From Porphyra umbilicalis (Eukaryota > Rhodophyta > Bangiophyceae > Bangiales > Bangiaceae), in assembly GCA_002049455.2 (NCBI GenBank), contig KV918762.1, positions 496,001 through 560,000 of the forward strand: DNA of 64,000 bases, read 5' to 3'. The notes under the pieces are model-generated. The model had not been told where the DNA came from. It saw only the letters and a list, made by a program, of their open reading frames with translations, and searched no databases. The first letter of the stretch is position 1. The number at the start of each line of letters is the position of its first letter. Made by a program: the position numbers and the translations under genes. Shown one piece after another: positions 63,601 through 64,000 of this stretch.

Positions 63601-64000
63601 TGACGTACTAGACCGACGCCGGCCGCTACCGCCGCCGCCGGCTCCCGCAGCCAGCCACCGTGAACAGCCGCCCCACCCACACCCAAAGCCCCCACACCGT
63701 CCACCCTCCACACCCGCCACGTGCCACCCACCACTCGCCATGGAATGCCCATCCACACGCAGACCGCACAGACGCCGGGGTCGCTACCACCAACCGCCCG
63801 CAGGGGCGGCGACCAGCGGCGGGGGCGGTCGTCAGCGGCGGCGGCGGCGCCAGCGGCGGAGGCCGCGGCCAAGGGCGGGGTCGGCGCCACCGGCGCAGGC
63901 GACGCCAGCAGGGGGGACGGCCGCCAGGGGCCAGGGCAGCACCAGCGGCCGGGGCTGCGGCAGCGGCTGGGGCGGTGCCGCCAGGGGGGGAGGTGGCCAG
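60640..64000. mobile_element. Foldback-like element 2, right end outside the window
   Basis: The left arm (about 60640-61090) has GCCGCCGCCCC-type sequence and GCGGGTGCGGTCTGCCTGAG, GGCGGGCCGTCCGTGGCGGG. The right arm from about 63600 has the inverse counterparts (CCACCCACACCC, GCACAGACGCCGGGGTCG). The loop shares the 47925-48690 repeat but is split by an insertion at 61559-62892. Arms are more diverged from each other than in element 1. Confidence 0.65.
61559..62892. mobile_element. Insertion in foldback element 2 with CCCTGGACTT ends
   Basis: The shared loop repeat breaks off near 61555 and resumes near 62912. The inserted part starts CCCTGGACTT and ends AAGTCCAGGG, a 10-bp inverted repeat one base different from the core TIR of the CCCTGGCCTT family. 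No target duplication is evident. Inside, 61904-62692 (plus) and 61968-62873 (minus) are both open, Ala/Arg-rich and unassigned. Confidence 0.6.

Overview
The window is GC-rich nuclear eukaryotic DNA that is mostly transposable elements and their debris. Evidence for a eukaryote: LTR retrotransposons of both the Ty1/copia and Ty3/gypsy types, a pogo-type DNA transposon, GT-AG introns with pyrimidine tracts, a bZIP protein, and abundant microsatellites and minisatellites. The high GC, the Ala/Pro/Gly/Arg-rich low-complexity proteins and the few introns would suit a bangiophyte red alga (Porphyra/Pyropia type). That assignment is inference; a green alga or another GC-rich protist is not excluded.

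Layout. 1-4181: a decayed copia element on the minus strand with one LTR and a Drosophila-copia-like primer site; its other end lies outside the window. 4182-7398: repeat debris. 7399-16673: a nearly complete Ty3/gypsy chromovirus with 395-bp LTRs and a perfect GTGGC target duplication. Its gag is intact, its pol is interrupted only by three TGA codons at expected Trp positions, and an extra domain follows the chromodomain. 17.4-19.5 kb (minus): a broken transposase with a C2H2 finger, resembling the Plavaka family. 20.7-24.2 kb (plus): an unrecognised multi-exon gene with four in-frame TAG codons. 24.8-43.6 kb: seven copies or fragments of a ~0.7-kb inverted-repeat element (TIR CCCTGGCCTT) and three copies of a second ~0.42-kb TIR element that recurs next to it, together with an Ala-rich ORF (27.1-28.6 kb) and a bZIP gene with a 27-residue repeat tail (36.0-38.7 kb, minus).

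46.8-50.2 kb is a giant imperfect palindrome (foldback-like element) with GGC-rich minisatellite arms. A relative occupies 60.6 kb to the window end and is itself interrupted by another insertion. 51.7-55.7 kb is a complete pogo-type transposon with TA duplications and an uninterrupted 700-aa DD30D transposase. A 131-bp pogo-like MITE with 23-bp perfect TIRs lies at 56.2 kb.

Probable host genes are few: the bZIP gene is the best candidate, followed by the Ala-rich ORF and the multi-exon gene, which may itself be element-derived. Long ORFs elsewhere, often open in several frames on both strands, are mostly a by-product of GC-rich repeats and are not called as genes.
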